From contig NC_014136.1 of the NCBI RefSeq assembly GCF_000092505.1, forward strand, positions 1-64,000: a stretch of 64,000 bases of DNA. Direction: 5' to 3'. This document shows, in pieces, positions 51,001 through 59,759 of the stretch; positions within the stretch are counted from its first letter, which is position 1; each line of letters begins with the position of its first letter. The notes under the pieces are model-generated. The model was not told the origin of the DNA. It saw only the letters and a list, made by a program, of their open reading frames with translations, and searched no databases. Source of the DNA: Leuconostoc kimchii IMSNU 11154 (GTDB lineage: Bacteria > Bacillota > Bacilli > Lactobacillales > Lactobacillaceae). The translations under genes and the position numbers were made by a program.

Positions 51001-51300
51001 CTGATGTCAAGATTATGGACAGGTTTTTTCGGCACCGAGAGTTGCCGGACTCCGAAAATTTTTCAAAACCCGGATTTCAGCTTAAAACGGCGTGATTTCT
51101 GGGTGTTTTTGTAGGTGGAACAGGGCCGAGCCCTGCCGGTGAGAGAAAACGGATGGTATAGATTGTGAATCAGCCGGATTTCACAAGTTGTATCGTGCAA
51201 CAAATAAGCCTTCACAAGGCGAATTTTTGAAATTCACAAGTGACGGCTTATAAACGGTGTCCTACCAGCTAGTGCCGAAAACCGAGATTAAGTCAACCAA
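51001..51300. other. Structured non-coding segment with imperfect terminal inverted repeats
   Basis: Ends that mirror each other (GGTTTTTTCGGCAC near 51023-51036; GTGCCGAAAACC near 51272-51285) bracket about 260 bases. Inside are a perfect CAGGGC/GCCCTG hairpin at about 51122 and a TAAGCC...GGCTTA stem (51209-51255). GC is higher than in the flanks. No coding frame. It may be a MITE-like or solo insertion-sequence relic; the family is not identified. Confidence 0.5.
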
Positions 51301-51317
51301 ACATTGGTCGAACGATT

Positions 51318-51872
51318 TTGATTAACGCGGAACGCTCCCTAGCATATTTTGGTTATACCTTAATATCTGCTTTTAGATTAGAAGGCTCCCACCTATTTGG
51401 TTTTCAAAAGAGTTTTGAACTTTTTAATCATCAGCAATCCTACTATTATTTATTACCAGCAATGGATTTACCTGAATTCGTAGCGCCTGGTAAGCAATAT
51501 AGTGTAATGCACACAAATTTGAGCCAATTTTTTTCGTCTTCAAATCTCAACAATCAATTTACGTTTCAGTACGACTTCGGGGATAATTGGAAGATTTCTT
51601 TAAACGTTGAATCAATAGAAACAAAAGAAATAATGTTGCATGACATTCCTAGGGTCACTGGAGGATCGGGCTATGGATTAATAGAAGATATCGGTGGCAA
51701 TTCTGGGTTACATGAATATATAGAAGCATTTGCCAGTGGTGATCTTGATCATTATTATCAAATTTTTGGTAATCAACTGCCCCACCTTCGTCCTTTCTCG
51801 TTGCCCATTGCCAATGAGAAGTTGAAGCCCGAAATAAGCATTTTGAAGCGTCAATACGAAGATAATGAGTAG
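51318..51872 (+). CDS. Plasmid pRiA4b ORF-3-like protein
   Basis: About 184 residues if the TTG at 51318 is the start; no good ribosome binding site is seen, and the first part may have been lost to the structured segment just upstream. The middle FTFQYDFGDNWKISLNVE and PRVTGGSGYGLIEDIGG form the YDFGDxW...GxG-PxED(I/V)GG signature of the PRiA4_ORF3 family. ITA-type aromatic residues precede it (SAFRLEGSHLFGF). Function of the family is unknown; members recur on plasmids and near mobile elements. Confidence 0.7.
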   Translation: MINAERSLAYFGYTLISAFRLEGSHLFGFQKSFELFNHQQSYYYLLPAMDLPEFVAPGKQYSVMHTNLSQFFSSSNLNNQFTFQYDFGDNWKISLNVESIETKEIMLHDIPRVTGGSGYGLIEDIGGNSGLHEYIEAFASGDLDHYYQIFGNQLPHLRPFSLPIANEKLKPEISILKRQYEDNE

Positions 51873-51958
51873 ATTGGAAAACTCTAGTTATTGTTTTTAG
51901 TGAAATCCTATAATATGATATAGTAATATTTAATTGGGAGAATTTACTGGAGTGTAAG

Positions 51959-52084
51959 ATGAAAAAAGCGATAACTATTATTTTGGTTTTGGTATTGTTT
52001 GGATTACTATTTTTAAATCCTACCCTGGCTTTTGTTGGATTGGTAATTTTTGGATTAGTCATGAAATTCGTTAACAAAAAATAA
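51959..52084 (+). CDS. 41-residue membrane peptide
   Basis: Reads MKKAITIILVLVLFGLLFLN, then PTLAFVGLVIFGLVMKFVNK and a final K. Two short hydrophobic helices with basic ends. GGAG lies 6 bases before the ATG. It ends 23 bases before the next gene and is probably co-transcribed with it. No family recognised. Confidence 0.6.
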   Translation: MKKAITIILVLVLFGLLFLNPTLAFVGLVIFGLVMKFVNKK

Positions 52085-52107
52085 TATATATAGCGGGTGC
52101 AACTATA

Positions 52108-52743
52108 ATGAAGTTTAGGCGAAAAAGTAGAACTAAGACATGGCTTATCCTGGTTTTGTTGGTTGTTATTTTAATTGTCGGTTTGATTGCTGGTTTTAAA
52201 TTAAATAGTCTTTTCAATAATCAAGATGCCGGAATACAAACCAGTCAGTCAACTACAGCTACAATGGTTAAAAACCTTGAAAAAGTTGATGAACATGTTT
52301 TTTTGAATGTCGGTATACAAGATATCGAAACAAGACAAAATAATCTTAAAATACCATGGACTCACATAGGGGTACCACTAACAGAGAAAAAAGCGATAAT
52401 TATTTTAAACTATGATGCTAAGTTGGGAATCAAAAAGCCAGTTAAGATTAAATATAATGATAAGAACCAAGTTGATATTACAGTACCTAAATTCGACGTT
52501 ATTGGTGTCGAATTAGATAAGAAAAACCCTTACCAACTTTATGATGACAGTGGCAATATTTTGAGTGCATCAACAAAAAACGTAGATACGGGACAACTTG
52601 TTTCTCAAGCACTTTCAAGCAGTAAACAAAAGCATTACTTAAAAACATACAAAGAAATGATTCAGGATTCGGCTAAGGATTATTACACCACACTTTTCAA
52701 GTCGACTGGCAAAGAAACAAGTGTGAAAGTTAATTTTGAGTAA
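52108..52743 (+). CDS. Membrane-anchored protein resembling DUF4230
   Basis: A 211-residue protein: a basic N-terminus, one membrane segment (about 11-32), then an extracellular domain with VKNLEKVDEHVFLNVGIQDIE, LTEKKAIIILNYDAKLGI and a helical end. The TMVKNLEKV...KAIIILNYDAKLGID-like pattern suggests DUF4230, a family of unknown function; the match is by eye. A strong terminator follows. Confidence 0.65.
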   Translation: MKFRRKSRTKTWLILVLLVVILIVGLIAGFKLNSLFNNQDAGIQTSQSTTATMVKNLEKVDEHVFLNVGIQDIETRQNNLKIPWTHIGVPLTEKKAIIILNYDAKLGIKKPVKIKYNDKNQVDITVPKFDVIGVELDKKNPYQLYDDSGNILSASTKNVDTGQLVSQALSSSKQKHYLKTYKEMIQDSAKDYYTTLFKSTGKETSVKVNFE

Positions 52744-52771
52744 TAGAATATTGCTACATAACTACTAATTT

Positions 52772-52808
52772 AAAAGACGTCTAACACCAAAAATGTTAGA
52801 CGTCTTTT
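52772..52808. terminator. Strong bidirectional terminator
   Basis: AAAAGACGTCTAACA (52772-52786) pairs perfectly with TGTTAGACGTCTTTT (52794-52808). Confidence 0.95.
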
Positions 52809-52957
52809 AAACTTGTATATTTTCATGGCTTGTGTGCATAAAAAAATCAACTGTTCACGTACCAAAAAGTATGCGATCTGTAGTTAGTGAAATACTGATA
52901 TTTTACCAAGTGCATAGTAGGATATCTAGATTTTACTTTAAATCAGAATAAAAATAA

Positions 52958-53466
52958 TTAGTAACCAAAATCTTGATCCTTCATTATCGAGTTTACAAGT
53001 TGGGTTTCATTCAATTTCATTTCTCGAGAAAATTCAGAATATGTTAAATCCTTGCTTTTCGGTATCATCAAGCCCAATTTTGTAATAATAATATCTTCTT
53101 TATGCTTCACATTATTTTCAAAAGTGGTTCCTTCGTTCAAATACATTTTGGATTCAGGAACTGATTCGTTGTTGTTTGCTGGATAAATGTAAGACCCCTT
53201 TTTGGCATTGAAGCGAAACATATAAGCCATAACTTTAATTAGTCCTTACCTCCAATGTTACCAATTGGCTTATACCTAGTATTCGCTATTATTCTTTTGT
53301 CACTATTTTTACTACTAAAATCAGGATAAATTAGGCCAATTTGGGAATAATTGTTGCTTTTTGAAAATAATTGCTGCGCATCGATACCTGACTTATTTTT
53401 TAGATGATAGAAAATTTCCCTTATCAACTTATTGATGTATTTTTCCCAAAGACATTTACCATCAAA
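52958..53466 (-). pseudogene. mcrC: Decayed McrC-like nuclease subunit
   Basis: Two consecutive leftward frames read as one McrC C-terminal half: DGKCLWEKYINKLIREIFYH (LWEEY-like), IGLIYPDFSSKN (PDF motif), RIIANTRYKPIGNIGGKD, then after a one-base loss near 53235 the frame continues AYMFRFNAKKGSYIYP to the end. The family nuclease motif PDF...DAKYK is altered (Asp and first Lys replaced by Asn and Arg). The N-terminal half is missing, fused instead to an McrB relic. Inactive remnant. Confidence 0.8.
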
Positions 53467-53605
53467 TAATATGGGCCAATGTGATAGTTATCATTCAACT
53501 CCTCCGTTGCTGAAATTTCACTATTTGAATTTTTTAATTTTTCAATAGCTTGCTCTCTAACACTGCCGTCCAGATCATCTGGCATTGCTAATTTGTCAAA
53601 GGCTT
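53430..53605 (-). pseudogene. mcrB: C-terminal remnant of McrB-like AAA+ restriction protein
   Basis: A leftward frame FDKLAMPDDLDGSVREQAIE and ISATEELNDNYHIGPYYLM matches the last part of McrB-type GTPase proteins (LNxxYxIGxxYF). It has no start and is cut on the right by an IS30 end; on the left it runs into the McrC frame with a frame change. A deletion has apparently joined mcrB and mcrC. Confidence 0.65.
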
Positions 53606-53612
53606 TTTACTT

Positions 53613-53711
53613 CCGGCGAATTGTCAAACTAAGTGCAACGGTTTGTCAAAAAATACTTCATATGGGGTTTCATAGTTTAACACTTTGCGAGGACGTTGAT
53701 TTAATTCAACC
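53613..53711 (-). mobile_element. IS30-family 3' end fragment
   Basis: Leftward frame VELNQRPRKVLNYETPYEVF ends a transposase of the IS30 family (the NQRPRK-LN-TPYE-F C-terminus is diagnostic). The terminal repeat GGCGAATTGTCAAACTAAGT lies at its left edge and resembles the end at 58771. Only about 100 bases remain. The right boundary near 53711 joins DNA of clearly higher GC. Confidence 0.8.
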
Positions 53712-53716
53712 ACACA

Positions 53717-55048
53717 TTAATACAAATATTGTAAGTCACTAGCCGGCGTTGGGTAAGCCAATACCAACCGTTGTAAATCTGGTAAAGTCACGTGTTTTTC
53801 AATTAACAACGTGAAGTAGTTAATCATCTCGTCGGCAACATCACTTAGAAGGGTAGCACCCACAACCTGCCCACTCGCTTTAGCAACCACTACTTTAGCT
53901 TGGGCCTGTTGTGCGCCAAAGCGGTAATAAGTGAACCACTTCGTCATATCAAGTGTATTGACACGATACTCATCTGGATGCTCAGTCGCCGCGGCCGCGC
54001 TGATCCCGACTTGCGCTAACTTGGGCGCTGCAAAAACCTGCGTTGGCACAACGGGATACTTTATGGCTGCGCCGGGATGCGTCAACTCACCGACCAGATA
54101 ACGCGCTTCAAAACCTGCAACTGGCGTTAACTTCGGTACCGGTGTATCGCTGACATCCCCAATGGCATAAATGTGCGGGTTGGCCGTCTGCAAATGATCG
54201 TTGACTTGAATCCCATGCCGATCAAAGGTAACGCCCACGTTGGCTAGACCTAACTGGTCCGCGTTCGGAATCCGTCCCGCTGAGCTGATGACCAGATCCG
54301 TTGTCAGCTCGAAATTATCAGCTGTCAATTGTAGACCGGTCGCCGTTTTAGTAATTGCTTGGACATCCGTATTCAAGTCAAACGTGATTCCATCAGCCGT
54401 CATTGCGGCCATCAAATCCTTAACCAAATCTGCATCAAAAGCTTTTAACGGGCGGTCATTATGATGAATCACGTGCACATCAGCGCCAGCGGCATTCGCA
54501 ATCGTCGCCAATTCAAAGCCTACGTAGCCACCACCTACGAATGTCACGCGTTTAGGCATCTGGTCCAAATCTAAGAAGTCAGTGCTCGTCTTAAAGTATT
54601 CGTGCCCGGTAATCGGTAGAATCGCCGGACGCTGACCAGTGGCAATCACGTAATCAGTCGCACTGACTACTCGATCCCCGACCGCTAACTGATTGTCGGA
54701 TTGAAAGTGCGCTTGACCATGTAACGTCGCAATATCTTGCCCCTTTAGTCCGTTCAACGTCCCATCGTTGATGCCATCCGTATAGCCTCGTTTATGCGCC
54801 ATCAGTGCTGGCCAATCAATTTTGGGCGCACCAATCAGGCCCTGCCCTTGTAAATGTTGCGCTGCTTGTCGCGCTTCGACGGCGCTTAATAGGATTTTCT
54901 TAGGGTCACAACCGCGGTTAGGACAAGTGCCGCCCCACAGATCCGCTTCAACGATCAACACTGTCTTGCCCTGAGCCTTTAATCCGCTAGCCATGGCATT
55001 GCCGGCTGGTCCGCCACCAATCACAACAACATCGTACTGTTCCGCCAT
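53717..55048 (-). CDS. Glutathione reductase-like flavoprotein disulphide oxidoreductase
   Basis: A 443-residue FAD/NAD(P)H enzyme, starting MAEQYDVVVIGGGPAG; AAGGAGG lies 8 bases before this ATG, which is preferred to one 12 codons upstream. FAD-binding GGGPAG; redox pair Cys42/Cys47 in GGTCPNRGCDPKK; NAD(P)H-binding GGGYVGFE; second FAD motif HIYAIGDV; a dimerisation domain at the end. The His-Glu dyad typical of glutathione reductase C-termini is not obvious: the end reads LAYPTPASDLQYLY, so the substrate may be another disulphide. GC is higher than in the flanks. It probably supports oxidative stress tolerance. Confidence 0.85.
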   Translation of the reverse strand: MAEQYDVVVIGGGPAGNAMASGLKAQGKTVLIVEADLWGGTCPNRGCDPKKILLSAVEARQAAQHLQGQGLIGAPKIDWPALMAHKRGYTDGINDGTLNGLKGQDIATLHGQAHFQSDNQLAVGDRVVSATDYVIATGQRPAILPITGHEYFKTSTDFLDLDQMPKRVTFVGGGYVGFELATIANAAGADVHVIHHNDRPLKAFDADLVKDLMAAMTADGITFDLNTDVQAITKTATGLQLTADNFELTTDLVISSAGRIPNADQLGLANVGVTFDRHGIQVNDHLQTANPHIYAIGDVSDTPVPKLTPVAGFEARYLVGELTHPGAAIKYPVVPTQVFAAPKLAQVGISAAAATEHPDEYRVNTLDMTKWFTYYRFGAQQAQAKVVVAKASGQVVGATLLSDVADEMINYFTLLIEKHVTLPDLQRLVLAYPTPASDLQYLY

Positions 55049-55125
55049 TCGAAATTCCTCCTTAAATTCATTAGCGACCATCAATTATCACAACCTAGTG
55101 TAACTAATTCATCCTTAATTGACGA

Positions 55126-56097
55126 TTAAGATATTTCTTCATGTTGACTCAAGTAAGCCACGATTCGTTGGCTATCCAAATAGCCAACAACCCGATTTTC
55201 TTCCGTGACCGCCACATAATCGTGATCTGTCAATGCCGTAAAGGCGGTGCGTAACGTGGCTTGAACGTCTAACGATTGAATCCGACCACTCGCAACACTG
55301 GGTTTTTCTGTGAGATAACCCTGAATAAGCCCTACACGCCCAACGTAGACATCATAGACATTTTTAGCTCGGCTCGCGCCAAAGAAGTTCCGCACAAAGT
55401 CGTTCACTGGATGCTGAGCCAGAGCAGCCGGCGTATCGACTTGTATTAACTGACCGTGTTGCATGACACCGATCCGGTCACCCAACTTCAACGCCTCATT
55501 CATATCATGCGTCACGAAGACGATCGTGTTGTGATAGCGGGCGTGTAGCCGTAAGACCAAGTCTTGCAATTGTTGCCGCGAGATGGGGTCTAACGCACTA
55601 AATGGTTCATCCATCAAAACAATATCTGGTTGCGCCGCAATCGCCCGTAAGATACCGATGCGTTGCTGCTCACCACCGGATAATTCTGACGGCATCCGGT
55701 CACGGTATTCCTTTGGATCGAGGCCAACTTCCGCCAATAGCTCATCAATCGTTTGATTAATTTCCTTCTTAGCTGTCCCTTTCATTTCTGGAATCACGGC
55801 GATATTTTGCGCCACCGTCATCGTTGGGAACAAGGCAATTTGCTGTAAGACATACCCCATTTGCCACCGTAGACTTCGGACTGGTATCGTGGTTGTATCA
55901 GTACCATTAACTAGGATTTTACCAGCCGTCAATGGCTCTAAGCAGTTGATCATTTTAAGTGACGTCGTTTTGCCACTCCCAGAAGTCCCTACCAAAATAA
56001 ATAGCTCACCCTGGTCAATCGTTAAATTAAGGTCGGGAATCACGGTCTGCCCATTAAAGTCTTTCTGGACGTGTTGAAATTCAATTGCCGTTGTCAT
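55126..56097 (-). CDS. Glycine betaine/carnitine/choline ABC transporter ATPase
   Basis: A 323-residue ATPase of the OpuCA/ProV type. Walker A GTSGSGKT (37-44), signature LSGGEQQRIG, Walker B IVLMDEPFSALD, switch His in FVTHDMNEAL. The C-terminal extension (about 235-323) holds CBS-like sequence (HDYVAVTEENRVVGYLDSQRI), used by this family to sense ionic strength. The stop-start spacing to the permease gene upstream is zero bases. Energises osmolyte uptake with its partner; equivalents in Lactiplantibacillus plasmids are called choQ. Confidence 0.9.
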   Translation of the reverse strand: MTTAIEFQHVQKDFNGQTVIPDLNLTIDQGELFILVGTSGSGKTTSLKMINCLEPLTAGKILVNGTDTTTIPVRSLRWQMGYVLQQIALFPTMTVAQNIAVIPEMKGTAKKEINQTIDELLAEVGLDPKEYRDRMPSELSGGEQQRIGILRAIAAQPDIVLMDEPFSALDPISRQQLQDLVLRLHARYHNTIVFVTHDMNEALKLGDRIGVMQHGQLIQVDTPAALAQHPVNDFVRNFFGASRAKNVYDVYVGRVGLIQGYLTEKPSVASGRIQSLDVQATLRTAFTALTDHDYVAVTEENRVVGYLDSQRIVAYLSQHEEIS

Positions 56098-57624
56098 TTA
56101 ACGTCCCTCCTTCAATAAACCGTGCTTCACAAGATAGCGATGTGCAACCGTCGAAGCGGACTGCTTCTTAACATTGACTTCATAGTTCATTTCTTGCATA
56201 TCAGTTTCTGAAATCTTTCCTGCTAACTTATTCAACGCTTTAACGACCTTAGGATGTTTGTTGGCAAAGCTCGTCTTCATCAACGGTGCCCCTTGATACG
56301 TTGGGAAGAAGTGCTTGTTATCCTTCAATAAGGCCAAGTGATACTGCCGTAATTCACTATCCGTCGCATAGGCATCTACCAAGTTGATTTTCCCCTTACT
56401 GATAGCTTCATAGCGTAGCGCCGGCTCCATCGACTTTGCAGTCACGTCTAACCCATAAGTCTTCTTGATTCCTTTTAAGCCATCATTACGATCAATAAAC
56501 TCTAGGGTCATTCCGGGTTTCAGAATCGATTCAACTTGCGTTAAGTCGCTGATTGTCTTCAAATGATGTTCTTGTTGAAATTTCTTAGTCACTGCCAATG
56601 CGTACGTATTGTTATACTGCATCGGCTTCAAGTAAGTCATTTGTTCCTGTTTAGCGAGGCGCTGTTTGGCGAGCTGATAGGTCTGGTTAGCTGTTTGACC
56701 AGCTGGGTTATTCCCCTTACCTAAGGTCTCCAGCACCGAGCCAGTAAATTCAGGATAAATATCAACCTGATTATTCTTTAACGCGCTGAATAAGAACGTG
56801 GTCTTGCCAAAGTTAGGCTTGAGCGTCACATGAACATGCTCATCTTCAGCTTCAATCAGCTGCTTATACATATTAATCAAGATTTCTGGTTCAGAACCGA
56901 GTTTACCTGCAATCGTAATTGTTTCAACTCGATTGGCATAAACACTATAAGCCCCGCCACCACCTAGTAAAGCTAAAATACCGACAAAGACAATTAAGGC
57001 GTGGCGTGGTTTAGCCGTTTGAAACCACCGAACGAGCGCACTCAGCAGAATTGCTAACAATGCTGATGAGATAGCCCCAATCAATAATAACGAGGTATCA
57101 TTACGGTCAATACCGAGCATGATAAAGGTCCCGAGACCCCCAGCACCAATCAAAGCGGCCAAAGTAGCCGTCCCAATAATTAAGACGAGCGCGGTCCGAA
57201 TCCCAGAAATGATCTGTGGTAGGGCAATGGGTAGTTCAACTTTAAACAACTTACGCATTCGTGACATCCCAAAGGCATCGGCGGTCTCTTCAATTGAGGC
57301 GTCAATTTCTGAGATACCCAAATAAGTATTTTGAAAAATTGGCAGTAAAGCATAGATCACCAGCGCAATTACTGCTGGCACCGTTCCAATCCCAACTAAC
57401 GGAATCAATAACCCTAACAGTGCCAAAGACGGAATCGTCTGTAAGACACTCGTGAGCTGTAATAATCCCTCGGCCCACCGTGGTCGTCGAACGACCCAAA
57501 TAGCCAACGGAATCGCAATTACCATTGCGATGACTAATGATGCTAATGAAATCCCCAAGTGTTGCCATAGCGCAGTCAGCAAATCCCCGCGTCGATCTAT
57601 AAACGTCTGTATTAATGTCTGCAT
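56098..57624 (-). CDS. Osmolyte ABC transporter permease fused to substrate-binding domain
   Basis: A 508-residue fusion. Residues 1-215 are a five- to six-pass OpuCB-type permease (LQTIPSLALLGLLIPLVGIG; EAA-like loop DAFGMSRMRKLFKVELP). A further membrane segment at about 212-230 leads to an extracellular OpuCC-type binding domain (230-508), starting ETITIAGKLGSEPEI. Such permease-binding protein fusions pair with the CBS-containing ATPase; plasmid examples are called choS. GGAGG lies 5 bases before the ATG. Confidence 0.92.
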   Translation of the reverse strand: MQTLIQTFIDRRGDLLTALWQHLGISLASLVIAMVIAIPLAIWVVRRPRWAEGLLQLTSVLQTIPSLALLGLLIPLVGIGTVPAVIALVIYALLPIFQNTYLGISEIDASIEETADAFGMSRMRKLFKVELPIALPQIISGIRTALVLIIGTATLAALIGAGGLGTFIMLGIDRNDTSLLLIGAISSALLAILLSALVRWFQTAKPRHALIVFVGILALLGGGGAYSVYANRVETITIAGKLGSEPEILINMYKQLIEAEDEHVHVTLKPNFGKTTFLFSALKNNQVDIYPEFTGSVLETLGKGNNPAGQTANQTYQLAKQRLAKQEQMTYLKPMQYNNTYALAVTKKFQQEHHLKTISDLTQVESILKPGMTLEFIDRNDGLKGIKKTYGLDVTAKSMEPALRYEAISKGKINLVDAYATDSELRQYHLALLKDNKHFFPTYQGAPLMKTSFANKHPKVVKALNKLAGKISETDMQEMNYEVNVKKQSASTVAHRYLVKHGLLKEGR

Positions 57625-57861
57625 GCTAACCTCCAGTGCTCACCTTTATTGCTTAATAACTTCTTAATTATCCATGTATTTAATCGTAGCATAATCCGCC
57701 AAAAATCATAGTAATACGCACCGGCAATTCACTAAATTTTGTAACTATTGTAGTTTCACATTAAAATTATTCATTAATTTAAAATGAAGCTGGCTAGTTT
57801 TTACAAGGCTATTAGATGAACCACTCAATGGATTATCATTACCACTAAGGAGGCCCCAACA
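57625..57861. other. Divergent intergenic region
   Basis: Contains the unassigned promoters of the leftward osmolyte/reductase genes and the rightward RNase H-like gene. No hairpin or repeat of note. Confidence 0.5.
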
Positions 57862-58308
57862 ATGGCTACGATTCATCTTTACCTTGCAAGTACCAACCAC
57901 CAATCGACCAACATCACCGCAACAACCCCCGCTGCCTGGGTCGTCATTCTGAGATATGCTGACCATCAAAAGGCGCTAAACGACGGTGGCTACGGACATA
58001 CCGAAACTTCACTGGCCTTGAGTGCTCTGACCACCGCACTCGCCACGTTGAAACGTCATGATTTACCCGTTCATATTCACACCACAACTGAACAAGTGGC
58101 GGCGGTTATTAGCGAACAACGTTATTTAAGCTGGCAGCAAAACAACTGGGACGTTCCCGAAGCCGACCAACCAGACCTACCCCAATGGCAAACGCTGATT
58201 CCCATTATCGAAGAATTTCCCAACCTCACCATCACCTACCACCCCGTGGACGATCCCGCGATGACCACCGCAACGACTACGCTAACGGCGGTGATGACGA
58301 AGCTATAA
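57862..58308 (+). CDS. RNase HI-like protein lacking the expected catalytic residues
   Basis: A 148-residue protein with the strand-helix pattern of RNase HI: IHLYLASTNHQS, AAWVVILRYADHQKALNDGGYG, TETSLALSALTTALATLKRH, then VHIHTTTEQVAAVI. The acidic residues normally at the first strand (D), first helix (E) and fourth strand (TDS) read as A, S/A and TTE. It may be a binding fold without nuclease activity. AAGGAGG lies 8 bases before the ATG. GC content matches the adjacent osmolyte genes, so it entered with that module. Confidence 0.6.
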   Translation: MATIHLYLASTNHQSTNITATTPAAWVVILRYADHQKALNDGGYGHTETSLALSALTTALATLKRHDLPVHIHTTTEQVAAVISEQRYLSWQQNNWDVPEADQPDLPQWQTLIPIIEEFPNLTITYHPVDDPAMTTATTTLTAVMTKL

Positions 58309-58343
58309 AATCGAACTCATTTCCTGTCAGTCATTTTGGACAT

Positions 58344-58380
58344 AAATAAGCCGATCGTATACTTGACGGTCGGCTTATTT
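58344..58380. terminator. Bidirectional terminator after the RNase H-like gene
   Basis: AAATAAGCCGA pairs with TCGGCTTATTT around about 15 bases, A- and T-flanked. Confidence 0.85.
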
Positions 58381-58479
58381 AGTTGAATTAATTTCTTCAT
58401 AACTACTGTTACGATATCGCAACAAATTCTACATATAGCTTATTTCCAATTGAATTCATCCACAATGATTGACCAACAA

Positions 58480-58770
58480 CTACAGGTCCCGCACATCTTC
58501 AGTATTAGATGTGAAATAATATTCATTGATAACTCGATACTTCCCTCTAGTTCTTTCAGCGATTTCTTCATAAATCGCATTAAAGTCACGTTCGAATGCA
58601 TTCTCATCTTCATGCGTTTTAAATCCATTATATCTAAATTCATAACCATTATTGGTAAACAGCTCGCTATACTGACGATTTAAAACGTTTACCTTCGCCA
58701 CTAGTCCTGAATCAGGATATAGCTCATCCGGGAGTCCATTTTTAATCAATTCATTATCCTCGTTATATAC
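58480..58770 (-). pseudogene. C-terminal fragment of an unknown gene cut by IS30
   Basis: Leftward frame of about 97 codons beginning inside AVYNEDNELIKNGLPDELYP and ending NTEDVRDL. Composition is protein-like (charged, helical: ENAFERDFNAIYEEIAERT). The IS30 terminal repeat starts exactly where the homologous part should continue, and the frame runs on only by chance into the element. The original family is not recognised. Confidence 0.6.
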
Positions 58771-59027
58771 GGCGAATTTACAATTGAAATGCAACACAAA
58801 GTAAAAAAATAAACCCATACCGGGTAGAATATGTTTAACGACCAAATCAAACAATTCGAGGTATCCGGTATGAGCTATAAACATCTTACTATAAAAGAAC
58901 GTGAAATACTTATGTTTTTACGAGCTAAGGGGTTATCTATCCGGGCTGTTGCGTTACGGCTGGGGCGAAATACAAGCACTATTTCACGGGAGTTAAAACG
59001 TTGTGCAGGTAATTATTCCCCAAGCAA
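58771..59027 (+). mobile_element. IS30-family 5' fragment
   Basis: The terminal repeat GGCGAATTTACAATTGAAAT at 58771 is followed by the transposase N-terminus from 58872: MSYKHLTIKEREILMFLRAK, then GLSIRAVALRLGRNTSTISR (helix-turn-helix of IS30 transposases). The frame breaks off at about 59027 where IS3 sequence begins. Orientation is opposite to the fragment at 53613-53711, so the two are not the ends of one intact copy. Confidence 0.85.
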
Positions 59028-59759
59028 TATTGAATGAAACGCTTCCATACGGCCATTATCGTACGGATGGCCTTTGAGTGAATATGAATGTTTCAAGCCA
59101 TAATTTTGGCATTTAATATTAAACTCAGCACTCGTGTATTGTGACCCCATGTCTGAATGAATAATGAGTGGCTTTCGATGCTTATCTAACGCCATCTGTA
59201 AGGCACTTGTGGCTAGCTCGGCTGTCATTGTATCGCCAATTTTATAGCCCAATACTTTTCTCTTCTCAGGATCCAAAACGGTCGCTAAATAGACCCATCT
59301 GTGATCAGTCAACTGAATATAAGTGATATCTGTTTGCCAAACACCGCTCAAATCATGCAAGTGTCTAATCAGATTGGGTTTTTGATCAACCGTCACAACA
59401 GTTTTGGGTTTGCGATAACGTTTTTGCATGCGGGATTTAATCCCTAATTCACGCATCAATTTGAGTGTCATATACTCAGATACTTTCGGCCCGTCGGTTT
59501 GTTGACTATAAGCAGCAATACGACGATAACCATAAAATTTAAAGGTTTTCCAAACGTCTAAAATATAAGGTTTCAGGGATTCTCTACGCTTTTCTTGTCG
59601 ACTGGGCTGCTGCCAATGGCGCCAGTTGTAATAGGTACTAGGTTTGATTTTAAGTGCACTTAAAATACGCACAAGCGCGTAGCCTTGTGCTAAAAATTGA
59701 TTAACTAGCGGCAATCCCACATTACGAACTATTTTTTGGCTAGTAAGATGGCCGCTCAA
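59013..59759 (-). CDS. IS3-family transposase orfB, truncated at its C-terminus
   Basis: A 248-residue DDE transposase (usual length about 280-295). The triad is visible: Asp in GVWQTDITYIQL, Asp in IIHSDMGSQYTS, and Glu in NGRMEAFHS. The natural continuation after FHSIL is replaced by LGE and a stop, because the element is joined to IS30 DNA at about 59027. It would normally be made as an OrfAB fusion by frameshifting from orfA; its own start here is TTG. Probably inactive. Confidence 0.85.
   Translation of the reverse strand: MSGHLTSQKIVRNVGLPLVNQFLAQGYALVRILSALKIKPSTYYNWRHWQQPSRQEKRRESLKPYILDVWKTFKFYGYRRIAAYSQQTDGPKVSEYMTLKLMRELGIKSRMQKRYRKPKTVVTVDQKPNLIRHLHDLSGVWQTDITYIQLTDHRWVYLATVLDPEKRKVLGYKIGDTMTAELATSALQMALDKHRKPLIIHSDMGSQYTSAEFNIKCQNYGLKHSYSLKGHPYDNGRMEAFHSILLGE

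Noticed and set aside
52958..53427. Two separate small genes (90 and 62 codons)
   Set aside because: Read together they match one McrC C-terminal half with a one-base frameshift, so they are pieces of a pseudogene.
58831..59037. A stand-alone 68-codon gene
   Set aside because: It is the N-terminus of an IS30 transposase cut off by IS3 DNA.
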